In this document: positions 1-8,923 of the stretch, in pieces
Layout: the number at the start of each line of letters is the position of its first letter
Numbering within the stretch: the first letter of the stretch is position 1
Source: Ignavibacteria bacterium RIFOXYC2_FULL_35_21
Lineage (GTDB): Bacteria; Bacteroidota; Ignavibacteria; Kapaibacteriales; UBA2268
NCBI GenBank assembly: GCA_001804705.1
Contig: MHAY01000010.1
Location: forward strand, 1-64,000
Length of the DNA stretch: 64,000 nucleotides
Direction of reading: 5' to 3'
The notes under the pieces: model-generated
What the model was told of the DNA's origin: nothing
What the model saw: the letters and a program-made list of their open reading frames with translations, nothing else
Databases searched by the model: none
Position numbers and translations under genes: made by a program

Positions 1-272
1 GTTTACGGTTATGTTGGAATATAAATGAGAACAATAGTTTTGAATATTATAGAGAGATCTTTTTATCTATCTTTAGATAACACTCTCAATAATAATATTA
101 TATTTTCCTTGTAAATAAGAAAAAAAAGGCTTATTTTGTAAATGTAAAATCTATATTGAGTTTGTTCGTTATTTTTCGTAAGTTAAGAAAATTTTTAAGT
201 GTTGGGTTGTTAAATAATTAATTGAAATATTTGTTGAGATAATTTATTTACTAAATCTATAATGCCTGTACT
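1..272. other. A/T-rich intergenic region at window edge
   Basis: No gene is visible on either strand. The stretch is strongly A/T-rich and probably holds the promoter of the secreted-protein gene that follows, but I do not find an exact TTTG-N19/21-TAnnTTTG promoter in it. Confidence 0.5.
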
Positions 273-3143
273 TTGAAAGTGGGACGCTTAAAATACATAA
301 TGCTACCCATAATGTTGCTTTTATGTACTCTCGTAACAAAAGGCAAAGATGGATTTGTATATGATTTCTACAGAGTCGAATACCCTTTACTTTGGGAACC
401 TCAAACACCAACATTCGATGTTGACTCATTAGCTCCTGTACCAACATGGAAAATGAATTGCGACGGCTCAATCGAGAAAGCCAGAATAATTGATATGCCT
501 GATAATGACGATGTCAGGTCAAATCTTGGTTATATTTTCATGCATTCTAATGGTTCATTCAATTATGATTTTGAGTATAATGAGAACGATTTTTTGAAAT
601 GCAAGACCCGTTCAGCAGAATGGGGTTTGAAAGTTCAAGAACCCAGATCTGACGCCAGGGCAGTTCTTGAATTTACGGATTGCATTGGAAATGATACAAT
701 AATTACTATTGAATATTTTGCTCCGAAGGTTATCATAAAACCGAAATTTGCATCATTTGGTATTGTTAAAAAGGGTGCAGTTGTTTTCAGTGATTTCTGG
801 CTCGTTAACATGTCTTTCAAAGATACTGCAGTAGTAGAACAACTTGAACTGAAGGACAAAGACAAAGGTTTCGCCATAACCGATATAAATTTATCGGTTA
901 TTATTCTACCTATGGATACAGTTAAATTCAGGGTCGTATTTACAGCCACTGAAGAAGGTAAATTTATTGATTCAATCGGTTTTGGTAACGGTTGTGTATT
1001 CTTCAATGTTGCCCAGGTTGAAGCTGATGTAAGACAATCAATAATAAATGTATCAGATGCACTTTTTGAAGATTTGCCTATCAAGAAAACAGACACTATA
1101 ACAGTAGAAATCAAGAATGACGGTAATGTTGATTTAATAATCACAGGTTATAAGGGTCCGACTAATCCGGCTTATAAAACTACGCTACCTGAAATATCAA
1201 CAATAAATACACTAACTATTAAACCTGATAGCCCGCCTTATAAGTTTGATGTTGTATTCAGCCCGTTACTGGAACAGGTTTACAGGGATTCCATTATCTT
1301 TTTCAGCGATGCTGACCAAATTGACAGTGTCGCAATTTTAAACGGCAATGGAATCCAGCCAGGTATGATTTCCACATCTTTTGACTGGGGAAGAAAACGA
1401 ATCGGGAATGAATATTCAGCCGGGAATGAATGTATTGTTATAGAAAATACCAGTGATGGGGATGTAACAATTTATGGCTTTGCTAAGAAGGTTAACAAGG
1501 GGGGAGAAGTATTTCAATTTGATGAGAAACTCTTAGATAATGTTACGATACAATCAGGAGATACAATATATATTCCTGTCAAATTCAAGCCACTGAATGT
1601 TGGAAAATATGAATTAGTGTTAGCTTATGACAACTCGATAAACTCCCAAACCGAAACAAGACTTTTTGGAATCGGTGTTGACCCGAAGCTGGTACCTCAG
1701 GATGTTGACTTTGATACATCGGTCGTTAATCGTAAACAATATCCTATTCATGATACAGTAAGATTTGAAAATGTTGATTGGGAATTTGGCGATATTATAA
1801 AGATTAATGATTTAAAAATCCTTCCCAACGGAGACGAGATTTCTACTGATATCGAGCAATATGGGAAATTAGGATTCAAATTCGATAAGAATTCACTTCA
1901 TCTGCCTCGTATTCTTTTACCTGGAGAGGTACTTGAAATACCAATGATGTTTGTTGCCCAAGATACCGGGCACGTTTATACTTCAATCAGGACTTTGAGC
2001 GATATTGAACCTGAAGTAACATCAAACATACATGGCTACGGAATTTACCAGAAACTCTCGATTACACCTACTTATACTAAACCTCCAAGTATATGTATCG
2101 GGGACCAGGATACTATTACATATTTATATGAAAATTTAGGTAATGAAACCATTAATATAATGGATATATCAATAATTAACCAAGAAAATAACCCTGAGCA
2201 TTTCCGTTTTGAAGATCCGGCCTACCAATTGGGATTCTATCTTGAACCCGGACGTAACGAAAAAGTTAAAATTTTGTATAAGCCAGATAGACGGGGACAT
2301 TCAGAAGGTAATTTAAAGACTTTAACAGACATGTTGTATGACAAAGACAAATACAACAAGCTGGAAGGCGAAGGCATTCAGAAGAAAAGGAGCATCCGGG
2401 TAGATTTAATGCAGGAAAACAACCGGGTTCAAATCGGGAACATGTTCCAATGTAACATCATACTCGAACCGGGTGAGGATATTGATTTCATAGACATTAA
2501 ACAATTGAGTGTTGAAATAAGATACAATGGCGGGATAATAAAACCATATCCCGAAGATATTCGATTAGGAGATTTACTCGAAGGAAGGTTCCAAATCAAT
2601 GACCTAAGAATTACTGATATTCCCGGGATTATCAGATTGACACTGGACACTCTAAACGGGATACCTGGCCAAAAGCTATCAGGTGATGGCGAACTTCTTA
2701 AAATTATCTACCATACTTACCTTCCCACATCCAAGGATTCAAGCGACAGGTCAATTATTGACCCGTATGTTTCTCCTATTGCAACAGGCTGTGTTGACTT
2801 TTCAGATACAAAGACAGTTACTGTCCAAATTGAACCTGTTTGCATGAATGAAATCAGAACGATTGATATTAACACTTTAAACTATGGCCTTGGGGCAATA
2901 AATCCAAATCCTGTTGGTGCAGAAGGCAGTGAAGTATTTTATTCAATCGGCCTTGAAGGCACTACAAAATTTGAAATTCTGAACTCACAGGGAAATAGAA
3001 TTTATTACTTTACATATCAAAACCAGAAACCGGGAGTTTATACATTTAATATACCAACCGAAATCCTCGAATCAGGTATTTACTGGTTCAGGATGGTGTC
3101 GGGGCCTTTCGCTTCCACAAAGGAATTCATTATAATCAAGTAA
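273..3143 (+). CDS. T9SS-sorted secreted protein with choice-of-anchor (ASPM/SPD-2/Hydin-like) Ig repeats
   Basis: Likely an exported surface or extracellular protein of unknown role. A hydrophobic signal segment covers about residues 9-24. The body is a series of roughly 100-residue beta-rich units with phrases such as VEIKNDGNVDLIITGY and VKFKPLNVGKY, typical of choice-of-anchor D / ASPM-SPD-2-Hydin Ig-like domains. Residues about 710-860 resemble a cohesin-like fold. The last ~85 residues form a type A T9SS sorting domain: INPNPV, then FEILNSQGN, ending in KEFIIIK. The longest frame opens with TTG at 273; an ATG at 300 gives a more normal signal peptide and is equally possible. It stands alone, followed by a repeat element. 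The function cannot be named. Confidence 0.85.
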   Translation: MKVGRLKYIMLPIMLLLCTLVTKGKDGFVYDFYRVEYPLLWEPQTPTFDVDSLAPVPTWKMNCDGSIEKARIIDMPDNDDVRSNLGYIFMHSNGSFNYDFEYNENDFLKCKTRSAEWGLKVQEPRSDARAVLEFTDCIGNDTIITIEYFAPKVIIKPKFASFGIVKKGAVVFSDFWLVNMSFKDTAVVEQLELKDKDKGFAITDINLSVIILPMDTVKFRVVFTATEEGKFIDSIGFGNGCVFFNVAQVEADVRQSIINVSDALFEDLPIKKTDTITVEIKNDGNVDLIITGYKGPTNPAYKTTLPEISTINTLTIKPDSPPYKFDVVFSPLLEQVYRDSIIFFSDADQIDSVAILNGNGIQPGMISTSFDWGRKRIGNEYSAGNECIVIENTSDGDVTIYGFAKKVNKGGEVFQFDEKLLDNVTIQSGDTIYIPVKFKPLNVGKYELVLAYDNSINSQTETRLFGIGVDPKLVPQDVDFDTSVVNRKQYPIHDTVRFENVDWEFGDIIKINDLKILPNGDEISTDIEQYGKLGFKFDKNSLHLPRILLPGEVLEIPMMFVAQDTGHVYTSIRTLSDIEPEVTSNIHGYGIYQKLSITPTYTKPPSICIGDQDTITYLYENLGNETINIMDISIINQENNPEHFRFEDPAYQLGFYLEPGRNEKVKILYKPDRRGHSEGNLKTLTDMLYDKDKYNKLEGEGIQKKRSIRVDLMQENNRVQIGNMFQCNIILEPGEDIDFIDIKQLSVEIRYNGGIIKPYPEDIRLGDLLEGRFQINDLRITDIPGIIRLTLDTLNGIPGQKLSGDGELLKIIYHTYLPTSKDSSDRSIIDPYVSPIATGCVDFSDTKTVTVQIEPVCMNEIRTIDINTLNYGLGAINPNPVGAEGSEVFYSIGLEGTTKFEILNSQGNRIYYFTYQNQKPGVYTFNIPTEILESGIYWFRMVSGPFASTKEFIIIK

Positions 3144-3165
3144 AAAAAACTCTAATATTTATTAA

Positions 3166-3354
3166 TCCCAAATTATTCATTAGAAGTTTATCATTATCCA
3201 AAAGGCAAGTGTCTGACTGACATTCTGAGAAGTGTAACGACGAAGATTCTGAAACCCCCTTAATCCCCCTTTGAAAAAGGGGGAAAGATGCTTCGACTTC
3301 GCTCAGCATGACATTAAATTATACCATTTCAATTTCTATTGAATAATCTGGGTT
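3166..3354 (+). repeat. 189-bp direct repeat, copy 1 (flanks htrA)
   Basis: Nearly identical to 5075-5263, with about half a dozen base differences by eye. Inside it are an 8-bp stem hairpin, CCCCCTTT / AAAGGGGG (3265-3283), and two half-sites related to the dispersed GACATTCTGA / CTTCGCTCAGNATGACA palindromes found elsewhere in the window. The two copies bracket the htrA gene in the same orientation. The gap 3144-3484 holds no gene. Confidence 0.9.
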
Positions 3355-3470
3355 AATCAAATTTTCTTCGATTCATATTCCTCTAAATAACAGAATCACA
3401 ACAAACATTTAACTTTCTCGTTTTATTACTGCAATTTAATTTGATTTTAAAAAAATTATAAATACTTCTC

Positions 3471-3475
3471 AGGAG
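3471..3475 (+). promoter_or_regulatory. Shine-Dalgarno site of htrA
   Basis: AGGAG lies nine bases before the ATG at 3485 and supports that start. No other in-frame ATG fits a membrane-anchored HtrA N-terminus. Confidence 0.75.
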
Positions 3476-3484
3476 TAAAGCAAT

Positions 3485-5014
3485 ATGAAAAGAAGATTAT
3501 TTGCAAGGACAAGCCTTATTGGAGGAGGAGTTCTTCTCAGTGCAATATTAGTTTTATTTGTTTTTTCTTCTATTGGCACTAAGTTATTTGCAGATGGGCC
3601 AACTATCGGAGCCAGCAAGCCTCCGGTCGTTGTAAGCGAGCAGGTTAAAGCATTAAATGATGCTTATGTAAACGTTAGTAATGCAGTAATACCGACAGTG
3701 GTATCTGTTAGTGTTGTTGTTGAGAATAAAGATACAGGCCAGATGAATGAACAATTCAGAGAGTTCTTCAAGTTTTTCGGACAACCTTTCGGTGATAACG
3801 AAAATCCCAACTTCCACAAATCCGAAGGAAGCGGCTCAGGTGTTATTATTTCAGATGACGGATATATCGTAACGAATAATCATGTCGTCGAGAATGCGAC
3901 AGAAATTACAGTTACAACGAACGATAAGAAAGAACATAAAGCCAAGCTGATTGGCAGGGACCCCCTCACCGACCTTGCTGTAATCAAGATTGAAGGTAAC
4001 AATTTTCAGGTTGCTCATTTCGGGGACATTGAGAATGTTAAAGTTGGAGAAATGGTTATTGCCGTTGGAAATCCTCTCGGATTGAATTCAACCGTTACAG
4101 GCGGCATAGTTAGCGCAATCGGAAGAGGAGGTTTGGCACTTGGAAATGACAGAAGCGGTTATTCCGTTGAGAATTTCATTCAGACAGATGCGGCGATTAA
4201 TCCCGGCAATAGCGGCGGAGGCTTGTTTAACTTAGAAGGAAGTCTCGTTGGAATTAATTCAGCCATTGCCACCAGAACCGGCACATACATCGGTTATGGT
4301 TTTGCTATACCAATAGATTTAGTAAAAGCTGTGATTCTCGACCTGATTGATGACGGCAAAGTTAACAGGGGATACATTGGTGTCAGAATCAAAACCGTAG
4401 ATGAGATTGAAGCAAAATCTTCGGGATTGGACAAAGTCGAAGGTGCTATGGTTCATGAGGTAATAAAAGACCAGGCGGCAGACAAAGCGGGACTTGAAAT
4501 GGGTGACATCATACTTGAGATTGATGGTAAGGTGCTTAAAACATCTAATGAATTACAGAATCAAATTGTACTTCACAGGGCAGGAGATGTTGTTGATTTG
4601 ACAATCTGGAGAGACGGAAAGAAAATCCATAAATCTGTAAAGCTCCTCGCACGCGATGAAGAAAAGGACGATGTGAAGACTGTTGCAGGTAAAGAGCCAA
4701 AAAAAGATGAGGAAAGCAATAAACCCATCACATTTGATAAGCTTGGTTTTAGCATAGGCCCTCTGACAAGTGAAATTAAAAAGAACAATGATGTCAGCAA
4801 GGGCGTAGTCGTTACCAAAGTTGACAGGTTTGGCAAAGCCGCAGAGCGGGGCCTTTCTCCGAATGGTGTTATTGTGAAGGCAGACAGAAAGGAATTAAAT
4901 TCACCCGAACAATTAAAAAAACTCATTGATTCAAAGAAGCCGGGTGATGCAATATTATTGCAATTGAAATATCCCGATGCAAGCAGGATTGTTGCCCTGG
5001 AAATACCTGATTGA
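3485..5014 (+). CDS. HtrA/DegP-family periplasmic serine protease (Do-like, two PDZ domains)
   Basis: Envelope quality-control protease that degrades or refolds damaged exported proteins. An N-terminal hydrophobic segment (about residues 12-30) exports or anchors it. The trypsin-like domain (about 60-290) carries the catalytic triad His133 (TNNHVV), Asp163 (DLAVIKI) and Ser243 in GNSGGGLFN. Most family members have GNSGGPL, so Gly replaces the usual Pro after the catalytic serine. PDZ1 (about 295-395) starts GYIGVRI; a lysine/glutamate-rich linker follows, then PDZ2 (about 415-505). Its 509 residues are normal for DegQ/HtrA with two PDZ domains. It is a single-gene unit with a strong RBS upstream and a hairpin terminator at 5033-5073. 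Paralogues are common, so no specific deg symbol is assigned. Confidence 0.95.
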   Translation: MKRRLFARTSLIGGGVLLSAILVLFVFSSIGTKLFADGPTIGASKPPVVVSEQVKALNDAYVNVSNAVIPTVVSVSVVVENKDTGQMNEQFREFFKFFGQPFGDNENPNFHKSEGSGSGVIISDDGYIVTNNHVVENATEITVTTNDKKEHKAKLIGRDPLTDLAVIKIEGNNFQVAHFGDIENVKVGEMVIAVGNPLGLNSTVTGGIVSAIGRGGLALGNDRSGYSVENFIQTDAAINPGNSGGGLFNLEGSLVGINSAIATRTGTYIGYGFAIPIDLVKAVILDLIDDGKVNRGYIGVRIKTVDEIEAKSSGLDKVEGAMVHEVIKDQAADKAGLEMGDIILEIDGKVLKTSNELQNQIVLHRAGDVVDLTIWRDGKKIHKSVKLLARDEEKDDVKTVAGKEPKKDEESNKPITFDKLGFSIGPLTSEIKKNNDVSKGVVVTKVDRFGKAAERGLSPNGVIVKADRKELNSPEQLKKLIDSKKPGDAILLQLKYPDASRIVALEIPD

Positions 5015-5032
5015 TTTTCAAGCTTAATATTT

Positions 5033-5073
5033 AGCGGTAAAATTTCTTGTTAAATTTTACCGCTATTTTTTTT
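5033..5073 (+). terminator. Rho-independent terminator of htrA
   Basis: A 13-bp perfect stem, AGCGGTAAAATTT / AAATTTTACCGCT, with a 6-base loop, followed by A and a run of eight T. It starts about 20 bases after the htrA stop codon. Confidence 0.9.
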
Positions 5074-5074
5074 A

Positions 5075-5263
5075 TCCCAAATTATTCATTAGAAGTTTAT
5101 TATTATCCTAAAAGCAAGTGCCTGACTGACATTCTGAGAAGTGTAACGACGAAGATTCTGAAACCCCCTTAATCCCCCTTTGAAAAAGGGGGAAAGATGC
5201 TTCGACTTCGCTCAGGATGACATTAAATTATACCATATCAATTTCTATTGAATACTCTGGGTT
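5075..5263 (+). repeat. 189-bp direct repeat, copy 2 (flanks htrA)
   Basis: Second copy of the 3166-3354 repeat, in direct orientation. Its last base is the first base of the stop codon of the convergent AddB-type gene, so the repeat edge defines the end of that reading frame. It shares the CCCCCTTT / AAAGGGGG hairpin with copy 1. Confidence 0.9.
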
Positions 5264-8200
5264 TATTCATTTTCATCTTCACCATTAAATCCCACCCAGG
5301 TTTTCTCATCAATTCTGCAAATTGATTTATAATCACAGTATAAACATGCGCCGGGTTTCGGTTCGACAGGAAATTCACGATTATTAATCGAATTGATTAT
5401 TGAAGTACAAATCTCGGTTGTTTCTTCGAGGATAAAATCCATTTCATTTTTTGTTACTATACTACCGGGTTTTCTGCCCTTAATTTGGAGTTTAAAGAAA
5501 TCGTTATTTTTCAAATAAAAAATTCCAGGCTGTTCTTGAACATCTTTTGGATTTAATATATAGTAAACAGCGCCCGCGAGTTCAGGATGTATATCATAAT
5601 ATTGTTCTAATATATTTTTTGCCGCGAGCAAATACAAGGGCATTTGAAAGGATGTATTTTTCGTGCTTTGGGTGAATGTACCTATTGAACCTGACTTGCT
5701 TTTATAGTCTGCTACAAGCAAAAATATTTTATTATCCTGTTTAAGAAATTCAATCCTGTCAATTTTTCCTCTCAAATAAAAATCATCATTTATTTTCACA
5801 GGTTGCACCGTGGATGATTTACCGTGATAAAAAGACAATCCGAAACCAAATTCGAATAGTGAAGGTAAAAATTGCCAGCCCTCATTATATCTTTTCAACT
5901 CAGCTTTGAGCCATGCCTCCAAGACTCCATATTTTTTATCCGTTCCAATAATTTCTTCGGCTTCCAATTCGAAAAAAGGATGGGCATATTGGATTTTTTT
6001 TAATTCATCATCCGCTATTTCTTTGAGGAGTTTTATATAGTAAGGTTTTTTCTCGGGAAACAGACGAACACTTGCAAGTACGGGGATTCCGGCAGCTTTT
6101 GGGGTAATTAATATATCAGAATTTTCATTCTTAATTTGTTCATCCTGCAAAGTCGAATAAAATCTGTATAAAATATTATGGTAAATACTTCCTTTTTCTG
6201 TTGCCTCGAGCGCATAATCTTCAATTTTTTCTTCGACAGGTTTAATATGTTTTCTTACAAAATATTTGAACGGACAGGATGCATAAGTTTCCAAATCCGA
6301 AACAGAGAATGTGTTCTGTTTTTTTGCTTCTTTATCATCAATTATAATTTCAGATTCAATTTTACTCACATGCTCAATCTGAGCAATTTTATAATTTCTG
6401 AAATATTTTATATAATCGAGACTTTGAGTAAATGTCTGCATATTCGTTATTAAATTGTCAGGTATTTTTGATAAACCTTCTTTTGTATAATATTCAAGAA
6501 ATTCGGATTCATTTGAGATTGAATAAAGCCATTCAAACTCATTATCGTCTTCTGTCCCCCGATGAATATTTTTTCTCATTTCAGAGAGATTAAATTCATA
6601 ATCCTCTTTATGAGCACCGACTAATTTTAGCAGAGAATCAATAAAGGGAGATTTGACCAATTCTTCCCCTTCATTATACCTGGGATAAGTGATAAATATT
6701 TTTTTATTTCCGCTATTCAGACTTTCCGAATCATTCGCCAGAAATTGGAAAAACTGCATTCTCTCCGATAAAATATGTTTCTCCTCAGAATCAGGAAGTG
6801 GTTTGCCAAGAAAAATATCAGTCTGGTATGATAATGGAAATTCACCGTCCAATGCACCGCACAGAAACATAACTTTGTATGGTATTCCTCTCGTCTGCTC
6901 GATTGATGTTACGGTTACACCATAATTATGTTTTTCCCTGAGCTGATATTTAGCTGATGTAACCATTGTTTTAAACCTGTTTACAAGCTCTTCGAGACTG
7001 AACTTTTTCTTAGGGTATCTTTCCTCATAAATGAAAGCAAATTCACCTAATAAATTTATCATAGTTGAAAATGCCCTGCCGTCCCTTTCCACTTCCTCGA
7101 GGAGAATCGTTCTTTCAATAGATGATAACATTTTTGATGATTTTATAAAATCATAAAGTTTGAGAATGTTTTCCCTGACATTAAAATTTTTTAAAATTTT
7201 CTCTTTAATAGTATCCTCGAATTCGGATGGCAAATATTTGCCTGATGGCTTTGGCAACATCTTTTGTAGTGTTACAAAATCAGAAAAAGCTTTTTTAATA
7301 TTCGATAATTCAGCTAAATCCTTTTCTATTTCCATATGGTCAGCGGAACTCAATTTTTTTAGTTTGTCAATTTTAATATTCAAAGCATCAATGTAACTTC
7401 TTAACCTTGTTTCCCAGAATTTAGCACCACCTCTTCTTGCACCACCTGTGATTCTGAGATTTATAGCTACAGAATATAAATTATCTCCGTCAATTGATTT
7501 ATTATCTCCATTAGTATTCCTAAGGTATGAAAGGTAAGGGCTGAGGACAGCCCTGTGAATATCATCCCTGCGATAGCCTCGGGTTAGAATGTCAAGCAGC
7601 GAGAATACAGATATTGCGACAGGAGACCTGTCGAGTGGATACCTGTCCGATATATTTACAGGAATGTTATACAAAGAAAATATTTCTCTGAATAGTTCCG
7701 AATAATTATCAGGCTTTCTTGTGCAGATGCAGATTTCACCGGCAGTATAATTGTTATTTATAATTAAATATTTTACCAGCCTTGAAATTGAAACAACTTC
7801 ATCCAACCTTGAATCTGCAGCAAATATTTTAACTATATTTTTAAAATCAGGGCCCTTTACTTTTGTTTCGGGAGTGAAAAGCCATTTGCTTATAAAATAT
7901 TTCCGATTCTGCTCCTGAGCCTCTAATTTCTCTTCATTTACCTCATTTGATATAAGTTTGAAACCCTTGTTTGTCAGGGATAAAATCGTGTTTTCAAGAG
8001 TGGCACCCAATGGACCAAACAATGTTGAATAATCAATTACAATTGCAAGAGGAACCGGGATATCAGCAAAGAATGAAATAAAACATATTTCAGGTTGTTT
8101 GAATTCACTGAATCCATCGAATAAAATTCTGGATTGAGCAGTAAAAAGCCTAATTATAATATTAGTATCTGTTTCGATAATATTATTTGTAAGATTTAGC

Positions 8201-8763
8201 AATTCAGGATAGTCAAGATATTTATTCCCAAGTAAATTCTGATATGTTTCATACAAAGAAATTATATCAGATAGTTTTTCAGGTTCGATATCCTCGTCAT
8301 ATTCACCCGGAGAAATCAACTCATTTTTTAATTGCTCAACACTGATTCCATCTTCTTTTAATCCATAAATCAAATCCGAAAGTTTTTGTAGTATTACGGA
8401 AGAAAGCGGTTTATCAGATTGTTTATAAAATCTTAATTTAGCTTTTTCAGATGCTTCTTCAAATAATGCAAACCGGTAAGAATCTGAAATCAACCTGTAA
8501 TCTTTTTGATTGGATATTTTCCAAAAAATTGATGTAACAAATGATTTCAAGGTTAAAATATTGAAATTGGTTACGGGCTTATTATATCTTTCAAAATATT
8601 TCCTGACTGCCTTAAGTTGAAGATGATTAACAAGTTTACCGGTAGGAACAATCAGGTTTGCTAATTCAGGATTATCGTTTTCAATGGCATAATTAATTAA
8701 GCTCTCCGAACCGGCGAGATTCAGGTTTTGTTCAAATGATTTATTAAATAATATCTGCGGCAT
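5263..8763 (-). CDS. AddB/RexB-like PD-(D/E)XK nuclease subunit of a helicase-nuclease
   Basis: Probably the B subunit of an AddAB-type double-strand-break resection complex. The C-terminal nuclease shows VADYKS with Asp1019 and Lys1021 of the PD-(D/E)XK core. It also has the AddB iron-sulfur cysteine pattern: Cys830 in ASCPFKYF, then Cys1140, Cys1143 and Cys1149 in CLYCDYKSIC. GALDGEFP near residue 635 matches the inactive helicase core of AddB proteins. The 1166-residue length fits AddB. I see no GxGKT Walker A motif near the N-terminus; the equivalent stretch reads LIVPTGKLVNH, so it is unlikely to hydrolyse ATP and should need an AddA partner, which is not in this window. It is convergent with htrA, and its start faces iorA across a 160-bp divergent gap. 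Confidence 0.85.
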   Translation of the reverse strand: MPQILFNKSFEQNLNLAGSESLINYAIENDNPELANLIVPTGKLVNHLQLKAVRKYFERYNKPVTNFNILTLKSFVTSIFWKISNQKDYRLISDSYRFALFEEASEKAKLRFYKQSDKPLSSVILQKLSDLIYGLKEDGISVEQLKNELISPGEYDEDIEPEKLSDIISLYETYQNLLGNKYLDYPELLNLTNNIIETDTNIIIRLFTAQSRILFDGFSEFKQPEICFISFFADIPVPLAIVIDYSTLFGPLGATLENTILSLTNKGFKLISNEVNEEKLEAQEQNRKYFISKWLFTPETKVKGPDFKNIVKIFAADSRLDEVVSISRLVKYLIINNNYTAGEICICTRKPDNYSELFREIFSLYNIPVNISDRYPLDRSPVAISVFSLLDILTRGYRRDDIHRAVLSPYLSYLRNTNGDNKSIDGDNLYSVAINLRITGGARRGGAKFWETRLRSYIDALNIKIDKLKKLSSADHMEIEKDLAELSNIKKAFSDFVTLQKMLPKPSGKYLPSEFEDTIKEKILKNFNVRENILKLYDFIKSSKMLSSIERTILLEEVERDGRAFSTMINLLGEFAFIYEERYPKKKFSLEELVNRFKTMVTSAKYQLREKHNYGVTVTSIEQTRGIPYKVMFLCGALDGEFPLSYQTDIFLGKPLPDSEEKHILSERMQFFQFLANDSESLNSGNKKIFITYPRYNEGEELVKSPFIDSLLKLVGAHKEDYEFNLSEMRKNIHRGTEDDNEFEWLYSISNESEFLEYYTKEGLSKIPDNLITNMQTFTQSLDYIKYFRNYKIAQIEHVSKIESEIIIDDKEAKKQNTFSVSDLETYASCPFKYFVRKHIKPVEEKIEDYALEATEKGSIYHNILYRFYSTLQDEQIKNENSDILITPKAAGIPVLASVRLFPEKKPYYIKLLKEIADDELKKIQYAHPFFELEAEEIIGTDKKYGVLEAWLKAELKRYNEGWQFLPSLFEFGFGLSFYHGKSSTVQPVKINDDFYLRGKIDRIEFLKQDNKIFLLVADYKSKSGSIGTFTQSTKNTSFQMPLYLLAAKNILEQYYDIHPELAGAVYYILNPKDVQEQPGIFYLKNNDFFKLQIKGRKPGSIVTKNEMDFILEETTEICTSIINSINNREFPVEPKPGACLYCDYKSICRIDEKTWVGFNGEDENE

Positions 8764-8923
8764 AACTAATATGAATATTAGTGAAAACTTAGAGCCATTA
8801 TTACTTTCGGCAAAATTTAATTTAACAAAAGTTTGGGAAATAAAGCAAAGGTATTACTATAATTTTAGTAGTTTTGTTTTCTAATTTTTTTCAAATTGTC
8901 AATAAAGAAAAAAAGATATTAAA

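Noticed and set aside
3265..3283. CCCCCTTT/AAAGGGGG hairpin as a terminator
   Set aside because: It lacks a following T run and is part of the longer dispersed repeat; the real htrA terminator is at 5033-5073.
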